DNA of 64,000 nucleotides from Streptomyces decoyicus. GTDB taxonomy: Bacteria > Actinomycetota > Actinomycetes > Streptomycetales > Streptomycetaceae. The notes below the pieces were generated by a model, which saw only the letters and a list, made by a program, of their open reading frames with translations, was not told the origin of the DNA and searched no databases. The stretch's first letter is position 1. Every line of letters starts with the position of its first letter. Positions 63,839 to 64,000 of the stretch are shown piece after piece. Position numbers and translations under genes: made by a program. The stretch lies in NCBI RefSeq assembly GCF_019880305.1, contig NZ_CP082301.1, positions 2,728,001 to 2,792,000 of the forward strand, read 5' to 3'.

Positions 63839-63904
63839 GGGGGAGTTGCGTCTCACTTCTGTTTGCCGGGCGCGGGCCGGCCGGTGGTCCCGGCCGGCCG
63901 GGGC

Positions 63905-64000
63905 TCACTTGCCGTTGAGGCTGTCGTACTTCTCGTAGGCGTCGACGATACGGCCGACCAGCTTGTGGCGGACCACGTCCTGGCTGGTGAGCAGGGAGAA
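63905..64000 (-). CDS. PhoH-like protein, C-terminal end only
   Basis: The last 31 codons are visible; the gene continues beyond the window. The tail reads FSLLTSQDVVRHKLVGRIVDAYEKYD, matching the C-terminus of the PhoH-like ATPase that precedes ybeY in Streptomyces. The DVVRHKLVGRIVDAY motif is diagnostic. Function is presumed RNA-linked ATPase/helicase activity. 66 bp separate its stop from the ybeY start. Confidence 0.9.
   Translation of the reverse strand, partial: FSLLTSQDVVRHKLVGRIVDAYEKYDSLNGK

Overview
The window is a piece of a Streptomyces (or very close actinomycete) chromosome. The DNA is very GC-rich with extreme GC third positions, GTG and TTG starts are common, and the backbone genes are typical of the streptomycete core: ppdK, dusB, glyS, a zinc ABC operon with zur, uppS, recO, leuA with its leader, era, cytidine deaminase, a CBS/CNNM protein, ybeY and the end of a phoH-like gene. 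A conservon (cvnA-D plus paired P450s) and an XRE/DUF397 pair are further streptomycete hallmarks. I see no phage genes, transposases, tRNA, rRNA or CRISPR.

Layout. 1-6.3 kb is a polymorphic-toxin/immunity island: the C-terminal end of a large toxin with a PD-(D/E)xK-like nuclease tip, an Imm49 immunity protein, two paralogous ~105-117 aa small proteins, a P-loop kinase-like gene, and a 746 aa protein ending in a SUKH-4 immunity domain. 6.4-9.6 kb is a carbohydrate ABC importer without its own ATPase. 9.7-11 kb holds a TauD-type dioxygenase behind a candidate cysteine-rich leader peptide. 11-21 kb holds an ArsR-like regulator, ppdK, a glutamine amidotransferase, a secreted beta-trefoil-like protein, a MarR regulator, dusB and a DHA2 efflux pump. 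21-27 kb is accessory: an XRE regulator divergent from an efflux pump, an aldo/keto reductase with a large operator, a 17-bp repeat array, a TetR regulator, a truncated MFS pseudogene and a flavin/F420-type oxidoreductase. 27-32 kb carries a lipoprotein, a DUF1772 membrane protein with a repeat-expanded loop, a DUF2087 protein, a two-component system and a small membrane protein.

32-44 kb is the core run glyS - zinc importer - zur, then a WXG100 / NlpC-P60-like / lipoprotein trio, then uppS - recO and an XRE/DUF397 module. 43.4-48.8 kb is a conservon ending in a degenerate CYP157-type P450 overlapped with a normal CYP154-type P450. 49-54.7 kb holds a TerB-like protein, a secreted SGNH esterase, leuA with a Leu-rich leader peptide, and an M4 protealysin-like protease next to its emfourin-type inhibitor. 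54.8-57.5 kb is a beta-glucosidase/MFS operon with an operator-like palindrome between its -35 and -10 boxes. 57.5-64 kb is era - cdd - CBS protein - ybeY - phoH, interrupted by a second XRE/efflux pair like the one at 21-24 kb.

A recurring oddity is that many intergenic gaps contain short imperfect tandem repeats, each with its own unit (16, 17, 22, 24, 32 bp and so on). Two proteins (DUF1772 and the small membrane protein) carry in-frame repeat expansions of the same style. All starts, operators and terminators were read by eye; domain names rest on recognised motifs, not on database searches.
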